Below, piece by piece: positions 31,935 through 32,581 of a stretch of 32,581 bases of DNA. Under the pieces are notes generated by a model. It did not search any database. It was not told the origin of the DNA and saw only the letters and a program-made list of their open reading frames with translations. Location: NCBI GenBank assembly GCA_002155895.1, contig MUMD01000198.1, forward strand, positions 1 through 32,581, given 5' to 3'. How positions within the stretch are numbered: position 1 is the first letter of the stretch; the number at the start of each line of letters is the position of its first letter. A program made the position numbers and the translations under genes. The stretch comes from Streptomyces rochei. GTDB lineage: Bacteria; Actinomycetota; Actinomycetes; Streptomycetales; Streptomycetaceae.

Positions 31935-32581
31935 ATGGTCGGCAGACATGCCGCGCGCAGCCGCCGCGCCGCCCTCACGGCGCTCGGCGCCCTGGTCCTG
32001 ACCGCACTCCCCGCCGCCGCGTCGGCGGCCCCGCCGCCCGCTCCCGGGCCGGTGTCCGCGGCCGCCCGGACGCTCGGCGCGGACGCACCCCCGGCGCAGG
32101 TGCTGCGCGCCATGCGACGGGACCTCGGGCTGACCCCCGACCAGGCGTCGGCCAGGCTGGTCAACGAGGCGGAGGCCGGCACCCGCGCGGGGATGCTGCG
32201 CAACACGCTGGGAGACCGCTTCGCCGGGGCCTGGGTGAGCGGGGCGACCTCCGCCGAGCTGACCGTCGCCACCACGGACGCCGCGGACACCGCCGCCATC
32301 GAGGCGCAGGGGGCCAAGGCGGCGGTCGTGGACAAGGGGCTGGCGGAGCTGCGCGCCGTCAAGGAGAAGCTGGACGCCGCCGCCGCGCGCACCGGGGCCG
32401 CCGAGACGCCGGTCCGGTTCGTCGACGTCAGGACCAACCGGATCGTGGTCCAGGCCACCAGCGAGTCGGCGGGGGCGGACCTCGTCGAGGCCGCCGGCGC
32501 CGAGGCCGCCGACGTGACGGTCCGGGTGTCGTCGGAGCGCCCGCGGGTGTTCAAGGACCTCGTCGGCGGCGAGGCCTACTA
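31935..32581 (+). CDS. Streptogrisin-type S1 serine protease precursor (3' partial)
   Basis: The N-terminal ~215 residues of a secreted protease precursor, cut by the window end. A basic N-terminus and a hydrophobic Ala/Leu core with A-A-S-A-A form a Sec signal of about 32 residues. Next comes a pro-region of the alpha-lytic-protease type (L-R-A-M-R-R-D-L-G-L-T-P-D-Q-A, then F-A-G-A-W-V), which acts as an intramolecular chaperone and is removed in the active enzyme. The frame ends in V-G-G-E-A-Y, the usual approach to the mature domain, so the catalytic triad lies beyond the window. The ATG at 31935 has GAAGGAGG eight bases upstream. Confidence 0.88.
   Translation, partial: MVGRHAARSRRAALTALGALVLTALPAAASAAPPPAPGPVSAAARTLGADAPPAQVLRAMRRDLGLTPDQASARLVNEAEAGTRAGMLRNTLGDRFAGAWVSGATSAELTVATTDAADTAAIEAQGAKAAVVDKGLAELRAVKEKLDAAAARTGAAETPVRFVDVRTNRIVVQATSESAGADLVEAAGAEAADVTVRVSSERPRVFKDLVGGEAY

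Noticed and set aside
29987-32554. Minus-strand frame of over 850 codons opposite phoD and the protease gene
   Set aside because: No start context or domains. The plus strand encodes clear Tat and Sec signals and metallophosphatase motifs.

Overview
The window is high-GC DNA with GTG/TTG starts, strong GGAGG-type ribosome sites, -10 boxes of the TAnnnT type and dense gene packing. Together with its gene families (FUSC exporters, a CYP102-like P450, a streptogrisin-type protease precursor, a DmdR/IdeR iron box, a single TTA codon) this points to a Streptomyces or very close actinomycete chromosome. No transposase, integrase, CRISPR array, tRNA or rRNA was seen. The left edge starts inside a perfect 64-bp palindrome that looks like a contig-end fold-back.

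Layout. (1) 1-5240: two paralogous FUSC-type membrane proteins flank an NAD-dependent epimerase/dehydratase, a small acidic hypothetical protein and an FBP-domain (elongation-factor-G-binding type) protein. Between the first FUSC gene and the epimerase lies a compact unannotated RNA-like locus: an ECF-like promoter, a 14-bp closing helix around three hairpins, then an intrinsic terminator. (2) 5239-11404: a DUF2470 protein under an iron box; a TetR regulator divergent from a CYP102-like P450 without a reductase domain; a convergent overlapping Cys-rich pentapeptide-repeat protein; a PIG-L deacetylase; and a prolyl-aminopeptidase-like hydrolase.

(3) 11532-25826: an L-rhamnose catabolic region. 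On the minus strand are a LacI-family regulator, a rhamnose mutarotase and a rhamnose ABC importer (binding protein, two permeases, double ATPase). Divergently on the plus strand are rhamnose isomerase, a fused rhamnulose-1-phosphate aldolase/lactaldehyde dehydrogenase and rhamnulokinase, followed by lutABC for L-lactate oxidation. The gene set carries rhamnose from uptake to DHAP plus L-lactate and on to pyruvate. Each divergent rha promoter has a LacI-type operator just downstream of its -10 box. A duplicated translation-start region creates a 16-codon ORF bridging the importer ATPase and first permease genes, and lutC carries the only in-frame TTA (bldA) codon I found.

(4) 25827-32581: an ABC ATPase/FtsX-like permease pair, a cupin, a SAM-dependent methyltransferase, a small Cys-containing hypothetical protein, a Tat-exported PhoD-family phosphatase and, cut by the right edge, a secreted S1 protease precursor. 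Convergent pairs in this part are separated by strong bidirectional terminators. Most of the window is ordinary Streptomyces accessory metabolism. The items most likely to be undescribed are the RNA-like locus at 1160-1350, the bridging micro-ORF, the alternating operator before the FBP gene, and the Cys-rich/pentapeptide architecture.
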